From Synergistaceae bacterium (GTDB taxonomy: Bacteria; Synergistota; Synergistia; Synergistales; Aminobacteriaceae): DNA of 18,868 nucleotides. Made by a program: the position numbers and the translations under genes. How positions within the stretch are numbered: the stretch's first letter is position 1; the number at the start of each line of letters is the position of its first letter. The notes under the pieces are model-generated. The model was not told the DNA's origin and did not search any database. It worked only from the letters and a program-made list of their open reading frames with translations. The stretch is from NCBI GenBank assembly GCA_012523155.1, contig JAAYJB010000142.1, forward strand, positions 1-18,868. The letters run 5' to 3'. This document shows positions 7,193 to 16,037 of this stretch, piece after piece.

Positions 7193-7221
7193 TTGACCCG
7201 CGGGCGGCGGGAGGATATCAT
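7193..7221 (+). promoter_or_regulatory. Strong promoter candidate for the lplA-gcv operon
   Basis: TTGACC (7193-7198), a 17-bp spacer and TATCAT (7216-7221) each match the sigma-70 consensus at five of six positions. A small hairpin (GAAGC/GCTTC, 7174-7188) lies just upstream. Transcription would start near 7228, leaving a leader of about 80 nt. I saw no glycine-riboswitch core in it. Confidence 0.62.
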
Positions 7222-7278
7222 CATAATACTCTATTTTCCGGACGCATTTCGCCGCCTTTACCCTGAATTTCCGGACAC

Positions 7279-7294
7279 TCCCGGACGACCGGGA
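7279..7294 (+). promoter_or_regulatory. Leader hairpin next to the lplA ribosome site
   Basis: TCCCGG and CCGGGA pair perfectly around the loop ACGA, ending 3 nt before the AAGGAGGG ribosome-binding site of lplA. Its closeness to the ribosome site could modulate translation of the first operon gene. This is a structural inference only. Confidence 0.35.
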
Positions 7295-7309
7295 ACAAGG
7301 AGGGAGACC

Positions 7310-8323
7310 GTGGTATTTCGAAGAGTGCGCCTGGTCCGTTCACAGGAACATGATCCCTGGAAAAATCTTGCCCTGGAGGAATTCCTCGTCGGCGACTGCT
7401 CTGACGGCGAAGGGATCCTCTACCTTTGGCAGAACGCCCGAACTGTGGTCATCGGAAGAAACCAGAACGCGTGGGCGGAATGCCGTCTTGACCTGCTAGA
7501 AGCCGAAGGAGGCAGGCTCGCCCGGCGGTCTTCGGGAGGTGGGGCTGTCTACCACGATCTCGGAAACCTGAATTACTCATTCATTCTCCCGAGAAAGTTT
7601 TACAGCATGGAACGGCAGCTGGGAACAGTTCTCCGTGCCCTCGGATCCCTCGGCATAGATGCCGAGTTCTCAGGCAGAAACGACCTCGTCGTCTCGGGCC
7701 GCAAGTTTTCCGGAAACGCGTACCAGCTCACGAGATACAGAGCTCTTCACCACGGGACACTCCTGCTTTCAGCCGACATTGACATGCTCTCCCGGTACCT
7801 GAACGTCGATCCCGAGAAACTGAAGTCAAAGGGTGTATCGTCGGTCTCATCCCGCGTCATAAACCTGCGGGACGTGGCTCCTGGTCTTGAAATCGAAGCT
7901 CTGCAAAACGCCATGGAAGAGGCATTCCTTGAAGAATATGGCCACGAGGAAGCTGTAAGGGAGGAAGGGTTTCCCGACAGCAGTGAATTCAGGATACTTT
8001 TTGAAAAGCACTCGTCTGCGGAATGGAGGTTCGGCCGTTCACCGAAGTGCGAAGTGTGCGTCAGCCGCCGCTTCAGCTGGGGCGGAGTCGAATTGAGGCT
8101 CAACACCGAAGGGAACAGGATTTCAGGCCCGGTCATTTACTCTGATGCAATGGACGGCGAGATGATCGCCTCCCTTGCCGGAGTGCTGAACGGCACTCCT
8201 CTGAACTGGAATGAAATGGCAAATGCGGTCAGGAAAGGATTTCCGGAATCCCCCGAGATGAAAAACGTGGCCGACTGGCTTGAAGAAGCTCCAATCGGCA
8301 GAAAAGAGGAGGTACAGGAATGA
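7310..8323 (+). CDS. lplA: Lipoate-protein ligase A
   Basis: 337 residues. Activates lipoate with ATP and attaches it to a lysine of carrier proteins, here most likely the GcvH encoded downstream. The start is GTG 7310 behind AAGGAGGG; the frame runs further upstream to 7193, but that part overlaps the promoter and has no ribosome site. Key motifs are RRSSGGGAVYHDLGNLN (72-88), the lipoyl-adenylate binding loop, and GRKFSGNAY with Lys132, matching the essential lysine of E. coli LplA (Lys133). The length is close to the 338 residues of the E. coli enzyme, and a C-terminal accessory domain is present from about residue 245, so it should both activate and transfer. It overlaps gcvT by 4 bp (ATGA), implying translational coupling and supply of lipoyl-GcvH together with the other subunits. 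Confidence 0.93.
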   Translation: MVFRRVRLVRSQEHDPWKNLALEEFLVGDCSDGEGILYLWQNARTVVIGRNQNAWAECRLDLLEAEGGRLARRSSGGGAVYHDLGNLNYSFILPRKFYSMERQLGTVLRALGSLGIDAEFSGRNDLVVSGRKFSGNAYQLTRYRALHHGTLLLSADIDMLSRYLNVDPEKLKSKGVSSVSSRVINLRDVAPGLEIEALQNAMEEAFLEEYGHEEAVREEGFPDSSEFRILFEKHSSAEWRFGRSPKCEVCVSRRFSWGGVELRLNTEGNRISGPVIYSDAMDGEMIASLAGVLNGTPLNWNEMANAVRKGFPESPEMKNVADWLEEAPIGRKEEVQE

Positions 8324-9429
8324 AAAGAACTCCCATGTATGAACAGCATGTGGCGGCAGGAGGGCGGATGGTGGATTTCGGCGGCTGGGAGCTGCCGGTG
8401 CAGTATGAATCGTCGGGCATCAAGGCAGAGCACCTGAACGTCAGGTCAAAGGCAGGGCTGTTCGATGTCTCCCACATGGGGGAGATCACCGTGGAGGGCC
8501 CGGATGCCGGGAAATGGATCTCCAAACTCGTGACAAACGATATTACAGTGATGAAAGACTTCCAGGTCCAGTACAACATTATGTGCACAGAATCCGGGGG
8601 AGTGGTGGACGACCTCCTGGTGTACCGGTACAGCCCTGAAAAATATCTTCTCGTGGTGAACGCGGCAAACGTGGAAAAGGACTGGGATTGGTTCAGCACC
8701 CACCTTCCGGCTGACGGCGTCATTATTGAGAACATCTCCATGAAGACCGCCGAGGCCGCACTCCAGGGCCCTGCCGCTGAAGCAATCCTGGCGAAAGTGT
8801 GCAGTATTGACGTCCAGGCCATGAAGTTCTTCACGTTCACCGATTCCGCAACGGTCGGCAGTATTCCCGCAATCGTGAGCAGAACAGGCTACACGGGTGA
8901 GGACGGATTTGAAATTTACGTCCCATGGGAGAAAGGTCCCGAGCTTTGGGATCTTCTGCTCGAAGCGGGAAAAGAGCACGGCATTCTTCCCATAGGGCTC
9001 GGAGCGAGGGACAGCCTGCGGTTTGAAGCGGGACTCCCCCTGTGCGGTCATGAATACACGGATACGATCGGACCGCTGGAGGCTGGTTTCGGGTTTTTCG
9101 TAAAGGTGGACAAGGCAGGCGGTTTCATCGGCCAGCCGGTCCTGAAACGGCAGAAAGAGGAGGGGCTGAAGCGGAAGATAGTCGGCCTCCGGCTTGAGGA
9201 CAAGGGTGTTCCGCGGTCAGGCATGGAAGCAGCCGATGAGAGCGGCCGCATCGTCGGCACAGTCACATCGGGGGGCTACTGCCCCTCCCTTGACGCGAAC
9301 ATGGCGCTGTGCTGCGTGGAGACACCGACACCGGGCGAAGGGGAAAGCCTCTGGGTAATGATCCGCGACAAGGCGAAGAAGGGCACCGTTGTAAAAAGAC
9401 CTTTCTATGACAGGAAGTACAAGAAATAA
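8320..9429 (+). CDS. gcvT: Aminomethyltransferase, glycine cleavage T-protein
   Basis: 369 residues. Transfers the methylene group from aminomethyl-lipoyl GcvH to tetrahydrofolate, releasing ammonia. Typical T-protein landmarks include an N-terminus with VDFGGWELPVQY, FDVSHMGEI, VVDDLLVYRY followed by VVNAANVEKDWDW, the folate-binding-region motif SRTGYTGEDGFEIY and the late GLGARDSLRFEAGLPLCGHE. The length agrees with the family (about 360-370). ATG 8320 follows AGGAGG at 7-nt spacing and overlaps the lplA stop. A 47-bp AT-rich spacer precedes gcvH. Confidence 0.96.
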   Translation: MKRTPMYEQHVAAGGRMVDFGGWELPVQYESSGIKAEHLNVRSKAGLFDVSHMGEITVEGPDAGKWISKLVTNDITVMKDFQVQYNIMCTESGGVVDDLLVYRYSPEKYLLVVNAANVEKDWDWFSTHLPADGVIIENISMKTAEAALQGPAAEAILAKVCSIDVQAMKFFTFTDSATVGSIPAIVSRTGYTGEDGFEIYVPWEKGPELWDLLLEAGKEHGILPIGLGARDSLRFEAGLPLCGHEYTDTIGPLEAGFGFFVKVDKAGGFIGQPVLKRQKEEGLKRKIVGLRLEDKGVPRSGMEAADESGRIVGTVTSGGYCPSLDANMALCCVETPTPGEGESLWVMIRDKAKKGTVVKRPFYDRKYKK

Positions 9430-9476
9430 AAAATAAAAGCCTCTGAGCAGGCAAAAATAACAGGAGGATGAGTACA

Positions 9477-9875
9477 ATGACAAAAATACCCCAGGATCTT
9501 CGGTACACCAGGGACCATGAGTGGATCCGAATCGACGGCGCTTCAGGCGTCATGGGCATCACCGACTACGCCCAGCACGCCATGGGCGACATCGTATACG
9601 TGGAGCTTCCGGAGGTCGGAAGGCAGGTTAAGGCAGGAGAAGATTTCATCGTCGTGGAATCGGTGAAGGGAGCCAACGACGTGTTCAGCCCCGTCTCGGG
9701 AAAAGTGGCCGAAGTGAACGAGGATCTTGACGGCGCCCCGGAACTGCTGAACGAAGACCCTTACGCCAACTGGCTGGTTAAGCTCGAGCCTTCCGACCCC
9801 AAGGAAATGGACTCGCTTCTCGACCCTGCGGCCTACGCAAAACTTGTCGAGGAACTTGAAGCAGAGAACGAGTAG
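9477..9875 (+). CDS. gcvH: Glycine cleavage system H-protein (lipoyl carrier)
   Basis: 132 residues. Its lipoyl arm shuttles the aminomethyl group between P-, T- and L-proteins. The lipoylation motif VESVKGANDVFSP places the modified lysine at Lys64, the usual position. The hybrid lipoyl fold is complete, ending in YANWLVKLEP plus a short acidic tail. An ATG at 9468 is fused directly to the Shine-Dalgarno AGGAGG, so I chose ATG 9477 with 9-nt spacing, which also gives the usual H-protein N-terminus (DLRYTRDHEW). It is 11 bp upstream of gcvPA and is probably lipoylated by the lplA product. Confidence 0.95.
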   Translation: MTKIPQDLRYTRDHEWIRIDGASGVMGITDYAQHAMGDIVYVELPEVGRQVKAGEDFIVVESVKGANDVFSPVSGKVAEVNEDLDGAPELLNEDPYANWLVKLEPSDPKEMDSLLDPAAYAKLVEELEAENE

Positions 9876-9886
9876 GAGGAACGGGC

Positions 9887-11236
9887 ATGAGCCGATACAT
9901 TCCAGCCACTGCGGAAGAACGGCGCCGGATGCTGGAATATCTTGGCGCTGACAGCATGGATACCCTTTTTTCGGGCATCCCAGAAAAGGTCAGGCAGAAA
10001 AATCCGCCCAGGCTTCCGGATCCTCTCTCCGAACCGGAGATGGTCCGCGACCTGAGGGTCCTGGCCGGGAGGAACAGGAATGCCGATGACCTGCCGTGCT
10101 TCCTGGGCGCAGGCGTTTATGACCACTTCATCCCGGCGGCAGTTGACAGCATAGTGTCCAGGGGCGAATTCACCACGAGCTATACTCCCTACCAGCCGGA
10201 AGTCGCACAGGGCACCCTGCAGTCCATTTTCCAGTACCAGACCATGGTGTGCGAGCTCACGGGAATGGAGATCTCCAACGCGTCCATGTACGACGGGGCG
10301 ACCGCCGCCGCCGAGGCGGCAGTGCTTGCGGCATCGAGCACCAAAAGAAAAAAGATCCTCTGGGGACGGAACGTGAACCCCCAGACGAGAGAGGTCCTGA
10401 AGACATACTGCTGGAGCAGAAACCTCGAATTCGGGGAGCTTCCCGCGGAGAATGGCCGGATCGATCATGCCGCCCTTGAAAAAATGCTGGCGGGAGGAGA
10501 CACGGCAGCGCTCGTGGTTCAGTCCCCCAATTTCTTCGGCAATATCGAGGACCTGAAAACCCTGGGAGAAGCGGTCCACGGGGCCGGCGGACTGTTCATA
10601 GTCTCCACTGATCTCCTCGCCCTCGGCATACTCGAGGCCCCCGGAAAGCTGGGCGCCGACATCGTCGTGGGCGACGGGCAATCCGTGGGCAATCCCATGA
10701 ACTTCGGGGGACCGGCCTTCGGTTTCATCGCCGTAAACAAGCCTCTCATGCGGAAGATGCCCGGCCGCATCTGCGGACAGACGGTTGACGGCAAGGGAAG
10801 GCGTACATTCGTCCTGACCCTCCAGGCGAGAGAACAGCACATCCGCAGAGAGAAGGCGACCTCGAACATCTGCTCCAACCAGAACCTCTGCATCGTCGCC
10901 GCATCTGTCTATCTCAGCCTTATGGGGCCCGGCGGCCTCAGGGAGACGGGAGAGCAGATCCTTGCAAAAACTGCCTATACAGTAGATCAGCTGGAAAAGA
11001 CGGGCAAATTCCGGCGGGCATTCAATGGAGTCCCCTCCTTCAGGGAAACCGTCCTGCTCTGCGACGAGCCTGTGGCTGACCTGAACAGGCGTCTTCTCGA
11101 CGCCGGGATCATAGGGGGCTATGAGCTGGAGCCGGAGTATCCCCGGCTGAAGAACGGCTGGCTTGTCGCCGTGACCGAAAACAGGACGAAGGAAGAAATC
11201 GACCGCCTCGCTGCGGTCGCAGGAGGTGATGCGTAA
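9887..11236 (+). CDS. gcvPA: Glycine dehydrogenase (decarboxylating) subunit 1
   Basis: 449 residues. N-terminal half of the split P-protein, which with subunit 2 forms the PLP enzyme that decarboxylates glycine and loads the aminomethyl group onto GcvH. Recognisable stretches include [42 protein letters not shown] and [11 protein letters not shown], in family order and at the usual subunit length. ATG 9887 has GTAGGAGG at 7-nt spacing. The stop codon shares one base with the gcvPB start (TAATG), which ties synthesis of the two subunits together. Split P-proteins are normal in many anaerobes and thermophiles. Confidence 0.95.
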   Translation: MSRYIPATAEERRRMLEYLGADSMDTLFSGIPEKVRQKNPPRLPDPLSEPEMVRDLRVLAGRNRNADDLPCFLGAGVYDHFIPAAVDSIVSRGEFTTSYTPYQPEVAQGTLQSIFQYQTMVCELTGMEISNASMYDGATAAAEAAVLAASSTKRKKILWGRNVNPQTREVLKTYCWSRNLEFGELPAENGRIDHAALEKMLAGGDTAALVVQSPNFFGNIEDLKTLGEAVHGAGGLFIVSTDLLALGILEAPGKLGADIVVGDGQSVGNPMNFGGPAFGFIAVNKPLMRKMPGRICGQTVDGKGRRTFVLTLQAREQHIRREKATSNICSNQNLCIVAASVYLSLMGPGGLRETGEQILAKTAYTVDQLEKTGKFRRAFNGVPSFRETVLLCDEPVADLNRRLLDAGIIGGYELEPEYPRLKNGWLVAVTENRTKEEIDRLAAVAGGDA

Positions 11237-12711
11237 TGAGCCGTCCAATGGAGACCCTCTTTGAAGCAAGCCGTGCCGGAAGAGTCGGCTATGCGCTGCC
11301 CCCTCTCGATGTTCCCGGGGTAGACTGCGGCGAAGCACTTCAGGGAGCCTGCCGGGAGAATGCCCCCCGGCTGCCGGAAATGGCAGAGGTGGATGTCATC
11401 CGACACTTCACCGGACTGTCCAGAATGAATTACTCCGTGGACGAGGGATTCTATCCGCTCGGTTCCTGCACAATGAAATACAACCCGAAAATAAACGAGG
11501 CCGCTGCCCGCATGCCGGGATTTTCCCGGATCCACCCCCTTCAGCCTGAAGAGACGGTGCAGGGTGCGCTGGAGCTCATGTACATCCTGAGCGACATGCT
11601 TGCGGAGATCACGGGAATGGATGCTGTCACCCTACAGCCGGCTGCAGGGGCTCACGGTGAACAGACGGGGCTCATGATGATCAAGGCATGGCACGAGAGC
11701 CGGGGGGACACGAAGAGGACGAAGATCATCGTCCCCGATTCCGCCCACGGCACAAACCCCGCATCGGCATCGGTAACAGGGTTCGATGCAGTTGAGGTCG
11801 CATCGGACGAAGAAGGGATGGTAGACCTGGAAGCCCTCAGGGCTCTCATGGACGACACGGTCGCAGGGCTCATGCTCACCAACCCGAACACGCTGGGGAT
11901 CTTTGAAAAACACATACTCGAACTCACCGAGACCGTGCACAGGGGCGGAGGGCTAGTCTATTACGACGGTGCCAATGCCAACGCCATCATGGGGAAGGCT
12001 CGCCCGGGCGACATGGGCTTCGACGTACTTCACCTCAACCTTCACAAGACGTTCAGCACACCCCACGGAGGCGGAGGCCCCGGCTCCGGCGCGGTCGGGG
12101 TGAAGGCAGAGCTTGAACCTTTCCTGCCGGCACCCGTTATAGTCAAAAAGGGCTACCGTTTCGGACTCGAGCGCCTGAAAGACCGCCCGAGATCCATAGG
12201 GCGTGTGCGCAGTTTCTTCGGCAACTTCGGTGTTCTGGTCCGCGCCTATACCTACATCCGGACACTCGGCGCCGCCGGGATCGTTGAGGCATCCGAGATG
12301 GCGGTGCTGAACGCCAACTACCTCGCAAAGAAGCTGAGCTCCCTCTACCCCCTCGCCCACAAGGGATGGTGCATGCACGAATTTGTCCTGAACGGTGGAC
12401 CGCTCAAGCACGAGACAGGCGTCAGCAGCCTTGACGTCGCAAAGGCGCTGATCGACGCCGGGTATCATCCGCCCACGGTCTATTTCCCCCTGATCGTCCC
12501 CGAGGCACTGATGGTGGAGCCCACGGAGACGGAGTCCAGGGAGACGCTGGACAGGTTCGCCGAGGCCATGGAGGCCATAGCGGCGAAGGCTCGGAAAGAA
12601 GGGCCCGAAGCATTCCACGATCTTCCGGTCACGACGCCCGTATCCCGCCCCGACGAGACGACAGCTGCCAGGAATCCGATCCTTCGCTGGCAGTTCGATG
12701 AAAACAGCTGA
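11236..12711 (+). CDS. gcvPB: Glycine dehydrogenase (decarboxylating) subunit 2
   Basis: 491 residues. PLP-bearing half of the glycine dehydrogenase. The cofactor lysine is Lys271 in [19 protein letters not shown]; other P-protein signatures are [14 protein letters not shown] near residue 72, [22 protein letters not shown] and LTNPNTLG. The C-terminal region (from about 380) carries [22 protein letters not shown], with [10 protein letters not shown] slightly later. The ATG overlaps the gcvPA stop by one base and has AGGAGGTGA upstream. A perfect hairpin lies between this gene and lpdA. Confidence 0.96.
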   Translation: MSRPMETLFEASRAGRVGYALPPLDVPGVDCGEALQGACRENAPRLPEMAEVDVIRHFTGLSRMNYSVDEGFYPLGSCTMKYNPKINEAAARMPGFSRIHPLQPEETVQGALELMYILSDMLAEITGMDAVTLQPAAGAHGEQTGLMMIKAWHESRGDTKRTKIIVPDSAHGTNPASASVTGFDAVEVASDEEGMVDLEALRALMDDTVAGLMLTNPNTLGIFEKHILELTETVHRGGGLVYYDGANANAIMGKARPGDMGFDVLHLNLHKTFSTPHGGGGPGSGAVGVKAELEPFLPAPVIVKKGYRFGLERLKDRPRSIGRVRSFFGNFGVLVRAYTYIRTLGAAGIVEASEMAVLNANYLAKKLSSLYPLAHKGWCMHEFVLNGGPLKHETGVSSLDVAKALIDAGYHPPTVYFPLIVPEALMVEPTETESRETLDRFAEAMEAIAAKARKEGPEAFHDLPVTTPVSRPDETTAARNPILRWQFDENS

Positions 12712-12719
12712 TCCCGATT

Positions 12720-12749
12720 CCGGAGGCGCCCTCACACAGGCGCCTCCGG
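12720..12749 (+). promoter_or_regulatory. Perfect 11-bp hairpin between gcvPB and lpdA
   Basis: CCGGAGGCGCC (12720-12730) and its exact complement (12739-12749) enclose an 8-base loop, 8 bp after the gcvPB stop. No T-run follows and lpdA is only 48 bp downstream. It more likely acts as a partial terminator, processing site or 3'-end protector that adjusts the L-protein level relative to the P/T/H proteins than as a full terminator. Confidence 0.55.
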
Positions 12750-12797
12750 GCACATTCGAACGGATGCCCTGGGGCATTCCGGGGGAGGAGAGAAACC

Positions 12798-14177
12798 ATG
12801 TACGACCTTGTTATCCTCGGCGGAGGCCCCGGAGGGCTTCGCGCAGCTGAACTTGCCGCGGGAGCGGGAATGAAAACCGTTCTCGTGGAAAAGGACCGCC
12901 TCGGGGGAGTGTGCCTGAACCGCGGGTGCATTCCGACCAAGGCACTCTACGCCCATATTATCGGCGGCAAGGGATCCGCCGAAGGGCTGTGGGACCGTGT
13001 CGAGTCGGTGATGGACAAACTCCGGCAGGGATCTGCCACAGCCATGCGCATGGCAGGCGTGAAGGTCTGCCGGGGAACGGGTACCGTTGTCCGGTGGGAG
13101 GGAACGAAAAAGCTGTCGGTGCAGAAAGATGACGGGACAATTGAGGAAATCGAGGGAGAGCGCCTCCTTCTCGCAACCGGGGCCCGGTCCGTACGCCCGG
13201 TTTTCAGCGGGAACGACCTCCCCGGCGTTCTGACGGGCGACTGGGCGATCGTCGATCCCACCCTCTGGGATCCGGAGAGGAACAGCGGCGTTCAGACAGC
13301 GGCGGTGCTGGGAGCCGGCGTTATCGCCATGGAGATGGCAATGATGCTCCTGGCACTGGGTAAAAAAGTGCTTCTTCTCAAGCATTCCGACCAGATCCTG
13401 CGCCGTCTTGACGGAGACATCAAGAAAAAGGCCGCCCAGATCATGAAAAAGCGGGGAGCTTCAATTTACGACTATGTCCGCCTGTCAGAAGTCTGTGAGG
13501 ACCAGGGCAGGCTGCTCCTCCGGGGAACATCAAAAGACGAGCCATTCGAGGAACGGTGCGACAGGCTCATTCTCGCCTCGAGCATGGAACCCATCCTCGA
13601 CGGTTTCGGCCTGGAAAACAGTCCCTTAAAAATCATGAAAGGGGCCATCGCAGTAGACTCGTGCCAGAGGACCTCGGTGGACGGTGTCTATGCCGTGGGA
13701 GACTGCACCGGAGGCGCCATGCTCGCCCACCTGGCGGAATACCAGGCACTGGCTGCAGTGAGCGCCATGACCGACCGGGACTACACCGTAGACCCGGACG
13801 CCGTTCCCGCATGCGTCTTCATGGACCCCGAAGCAGGAGCCGTCGGGCTGACTGAGGAAGAGGCCAAAAACCGGGGAGAGGAAATCCTTACGGCAAAAGC
13901 GTATTTCGGCGCCAATGGAATGGCCCTTGCCCTCGGGGAAAGCGACGGTTTCGTCAAGGTAGTGGCACGGGCATCAGACATGACGCTTCTCGGCGTTCAC
14001 ATTCTGGGGCCTGAAGCCGCATCGGTCCTGGGTGAGGCCGCCCTTGCCGTATCGAAGAAACTGACCGCCCGGGACGTGGCGTACAGCGTCCACGCCCACC
14101 CTACCCTCTGCGAGTGTTTCCGGGACGCATGCCTGCGCCTGGTGGAGAAGCAGCACCAGCAGCCCCTCCGTTCCTAA
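12798..14177 (+). CDS. lpdA: Dihydrolipoamide dehydrogenase (glycine cleavage L-protein)
   Basis: 459 residues. FAD enzyme that reoxidises the dihydrolipoyl arm of GcvH with NAD+. It shows the N-terminal FAD fingerprint GGGPGG (8-13), redox-active disulfide GGVCLNRGCIPTK (Cys39, Cys44), a second nucleotide-binding fingerprint GAGVIAMEMA (NAD), a second FAD motif GDCTGGAMLAH and the C-terminal active-site HAHPTLCE with His434 and Glu439. ATG 12798 is preceded by GGGGGAGGAG. The gene follows gcvPB after 86 bp containing a hairpin, so it is probably in the same operon, giving a system-dedicated L-protein; no 2-oxoacid dehydrogenase genes are nearby. Its last 4 bp overlap the end of trmO on the other strand. 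Confidence 0.94.
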   Translation: MYDLVILGGGPGGLRAAELAAGAGMKTVLVEKDRLGGVCLNRGCIPTKALYAHIIGGKGSAEGLWDRVESVMDKLRQGSATAMRMAGVKVCRGTGTVVRWEGTKKLSVQKDDGTIEEIEGERLLLATGARSVRPVFSGNDLPGVLTGDWAIVDPTLWDPERNSGVQTAAVLGAGVIAMEMAMMLLALGKKVLLLKHSDQILRRLDGDIKKKAAQIMKKRGASIYDYVRLSEVCEDQGRLLLRGTSKDEPFEERCDRLILASSMEPILDGFGLENSPLKIMKGAIAVDSCQRTSVDGVYAVGDCTGGAMLAHLAEYQALAAVSAMTDRDYTVDPDAVPACVFMDPEAGAVGLTEEEAKNRGEEILTAKAYFGANGMALALGESDGFVKVVARASDMTLLGVHILGPEAASVLGEAALAVSKKLTARDVAYSVHAHPTLCECFRDACLRLVEKQHQQPLRS

Positions 14178-14590
14178 CACTCGTCATTCCTCGTAATAAC
14201 GGGCTTGATATCGATCACCGGCGTGCCGTCCACGGCCTCCAGCGGGGCCACCAGGAGACGGCCGCCGTCTTTTTCCAGGAGCTTTACCCTGTGAAGCCCG
14301 ATGGGATTGGGTCGGACAGGCGACCGGGTCGCGAAAACACCCTTGAGTTGAGCGTCAGGGTTTCGCCTGGGGCGGACCTTCAGAATTGAGCGGTCTGCCT
14401 GGTGAAGCCAGGTGAATACAAAAATATCCCTGCCCGGCTCCATCCCGTCCAGCCCCTCAAGAAAGGAAGGAAAAATCTCGATCTCCGCCTCGGGAGCGTT
14501 CTCGAACCCCTGCCGGGGACATTCTTCCCGTGTTTTCAGAGGCGAAGAGACCCGGCCTATTATTGTGAGCGTCAAATCAGCATTTTCCAT
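14174..14590 (-). CDS. trmO: tRNA (t6A37) methyltransferase TrmO/TsaA family
   Basis: 138 residues. Family members methylate N6 of threonylcarbamoyladenosine at position 37 of tRNA-Thr using S-adenosylmethionine. The hallmark GVFATRSPVRPNPIGLHRV (84-102) and DGTPVIDIKP (121-130) are intact, as is the N-terminal IGRVSSPLKT (11-20) start of the small beta-barrel. It is shorter than E. coli TrmO (about 235 residues), which has an extra C-terminal domain; many bacterial and archaeal members have this short form. ATG 14590 has AGAGGAGG at 7-nt spacing. It is transcribed towards lpdA and overlaps its stop by 4 bp. Confidence 0.9.
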   Translation of the reverse strand: MENADLTLTIIGRVSSPLKTREECPRQGFENAPEAEIEIFPSFLEGLDGMEPGRDIFVFTWLHQADRSILKVRPRRNPDAQLKGVFATRSPVRPNPIGLHRVKLLEKDGGRLLVAPLEAVDGTPVIDIKPVITRNDEC

Positions 14591-14720
14591 AATTTTTCCT
14601 CCTCTGGAACCATGATCCGGAAAACAGTCCGATTACCGGCAATGACCTCTCGATCCGGTCATTCGGGACTTCATAGGGGCCAAAATTCCAGGATATTCAC
14701 TGCGTACGGTCATCACCCCA

Positions 14721-14753
14721 CCCTATTTAGGGAGCATCAGCATGATGTACAAT
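14721..14753 (+). promoter_or_regulatory. Weak promoter candidate with small palindrome
   Basis: A -10-like TACAAT (14748-14753) lies 16 bp downstream of TTTAGG, which is a poor -35. The -35 region sits in the inverted repeat CCCTA-TT-TAGGG (14721-14732), a possible operator. It is about 40 bp upstream of the amidohydrolase start. I saw no convincing promoter for the divergent trmO in the same 204-bp gap. Confidence 0.3.
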
Positions 14754-14794
14754 AGGCCTGAAGCAGCTATTATATCGTATCCGGGGAGGCACAA

Positions 14795-15970
14795 ATGAAA
14801 GCAATACTTGCAGGAGCTCTCGAAACAGGGCTTGGAACGGTATATTCGAATGCGACAGTTTTCGTTGAAAACGGAAGGATCACCGGTGTGACAGAAGGGC
14901 TGGACCCGAAGAACGCCGATGAAGTGATCGATGCGTCGGAGATGATCGTCACGCCGGGATTCATAGACGCTCATACTCACATTGGCACCTACTGTGAAGG
15001 TTTTCCCGAGGGAATGGCAGACGCCAACGATATGGTGAACCCGGTCGCTCCCCACCTTCGGATACTGGATGCCGTCTACCAGGACGACACGGCCTTTGCT
15101 GACGCTCTCGCCGGGGGTGTGACCTGCGTGCAGACCCTGCCCGGAAGCGGAAATATCATCGGAGGACAGGGAGCCGTGATCAAGACGTCAACCTCCATCC
15201 AGGGAAGAAAAAAAACCGTGGATGAAATGATCGTCAGGGCTCCATCGTGCATGAAGGCTGCACTGGGTGAGAATCCGATCCGTGTCTACAAGGAAAAGCA
15301 GAAGCTTCCCAACACCCGCATGGGAAACGCCGCCCTGCTCCGCCAGGCACTGGTGGAGGCTTCGAATTACAGGAACAAGACGATCCATGCCAGGAGCAAG
15401 AACGAACCTGCCGAACGGAATCTCCAGCAGGAAGCTCTTCTCCCCGTGCTGGACGGGGATCTCTCCCTCTGTATCCACGCCCACCGCTGCGACGATATCG
15501 CCACAGCAGTCCGCATAGCGGAGGAATTTTCCGTTCCTTTCACAGTGGAGCACTGCACCGAGGGGCACCTCATCGCCCCCTTTCTCGCGGAAAAAAATGT
15601 CTACGCCGCTGTCGGACCCACGCTTACCGGAAAACCGAAGATCGAACTCAGGAACAAGACCTGGGATACTCCGGCGCTCCTTTGGAAGGCCGGAGTCCAT
15701 TTCTGTATCATCACCGACCACCCAGTGGTCCCCATCGAACACCTTTCCGTCTGTCTCTCCCTGGCAGTTCGGGCCGGGCTTCCCCGGGAGGAAGCCATAA
15801 AGGCGGTGACGATTTACGCCGCAGAGCACCTGGGGATCGCAGACCGGACAGGATCCATCGAAACGGGAAAAGATGCAGACATCGTCATCTGGGACGGAGA
15901 CCCGCTCGATGCAAGAAGCAGAGTGGTCCGCACGATAATCGACGGAGAGACGGTTTTCTCCAGGACCTAA
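14795..15970 (+). CDS. Metal-dependent amidohydrolase (imidazolonepropionase-like)
   Basis: 391-residue enzyme of the amidohydrolase superfamily, cytoplasmic. The first metal motif is PGFIDAHTHIG with His60 and His62. Further likely ligands are His228 and/or His230 (LCIHAHRCDD), His253 and/or His258 (TVEHCTEGH) and the conserved Asp308 in ITDHP. The N- and C-terminal beta-sandwich is present (GRITGV; GSIETGKDADIVIWDGDP at 353-370). Overall order resembles the COG1228 imidazolonepropionase-like group, but no histidine-degradation genes are nearby and the substrate is unknown. ATG 14795 follows GGGGAGG at 5-nt spacing. A 67-bp gap leads to the HIRAN gene on the same strand, so the two are probably co-transcribed. 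Confidence 0.88.
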   Translation: MKAILAGALETGLGTVYSNATVFVENGRITGVTEGLDPKNADEVIDASEMIVTPGFIDAHTHIGTYCEGFPEGMADANDMVNPVAPHLRILDAVYQDDTAFADALAGGVTCVQTLPGSGNIIGGQGAVIKTSTSIQGRKKTVDEMIVRAPSCMKAALGENPIRVYKEKQKLPNTRMGNAALLRQALVEASNYRNKTIHARSKNEPAERNLQQEALLPVLDGDLSLCIHAHRCDDIATAVRIAEEFSVPFTVEHCTEGHLIAPFLAEKNVYAAVGPTLTGKPKIELRNKTWDTPALLWKAGVHFCIITDHPVVPIEHLSVCLSLAVRAGLPREEAIKAVTIYAAEHLGIADRTGSIETGKDADIVIWDGDPLDARSRVVRTIIDGETVFSRT

Positions 15971-16037
15971 CGAATATGCGGCCGGGGCGGCAGTTTGTTC
16001 CTTTCCCCTGAAGCCGGCAGAACGGGAGGAATGCAGC

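Noticed and set aside
7222..7309. Possible glycine riboswitch in the gcv operon leader
   Set aside because: The leader is short (about 80 nt) and I could not find the conserved tandem aptamer core; only a small hairpin near the ribosome site is visible.
9430..9476. Terminator between gcvT and gcvH
   Set aside because: Only a 4-bp stem (GCCT/AGGC) is present, too weak to stop transcription; the gap simply holds the gcvH ribosome site.
9833..11338. 501-codon minus-strand open frame antisense to gcvPA
   Set aside because: gcvPA is an unmistakable family member on the plus strand; the antisense frame has no recognisable domain or ribosome site.
11953..12777. Minus-strand open frame antisense to gcvPB
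   Set aside because: It is a shadow of the conserved PLP-enzyme region of gcvPB.
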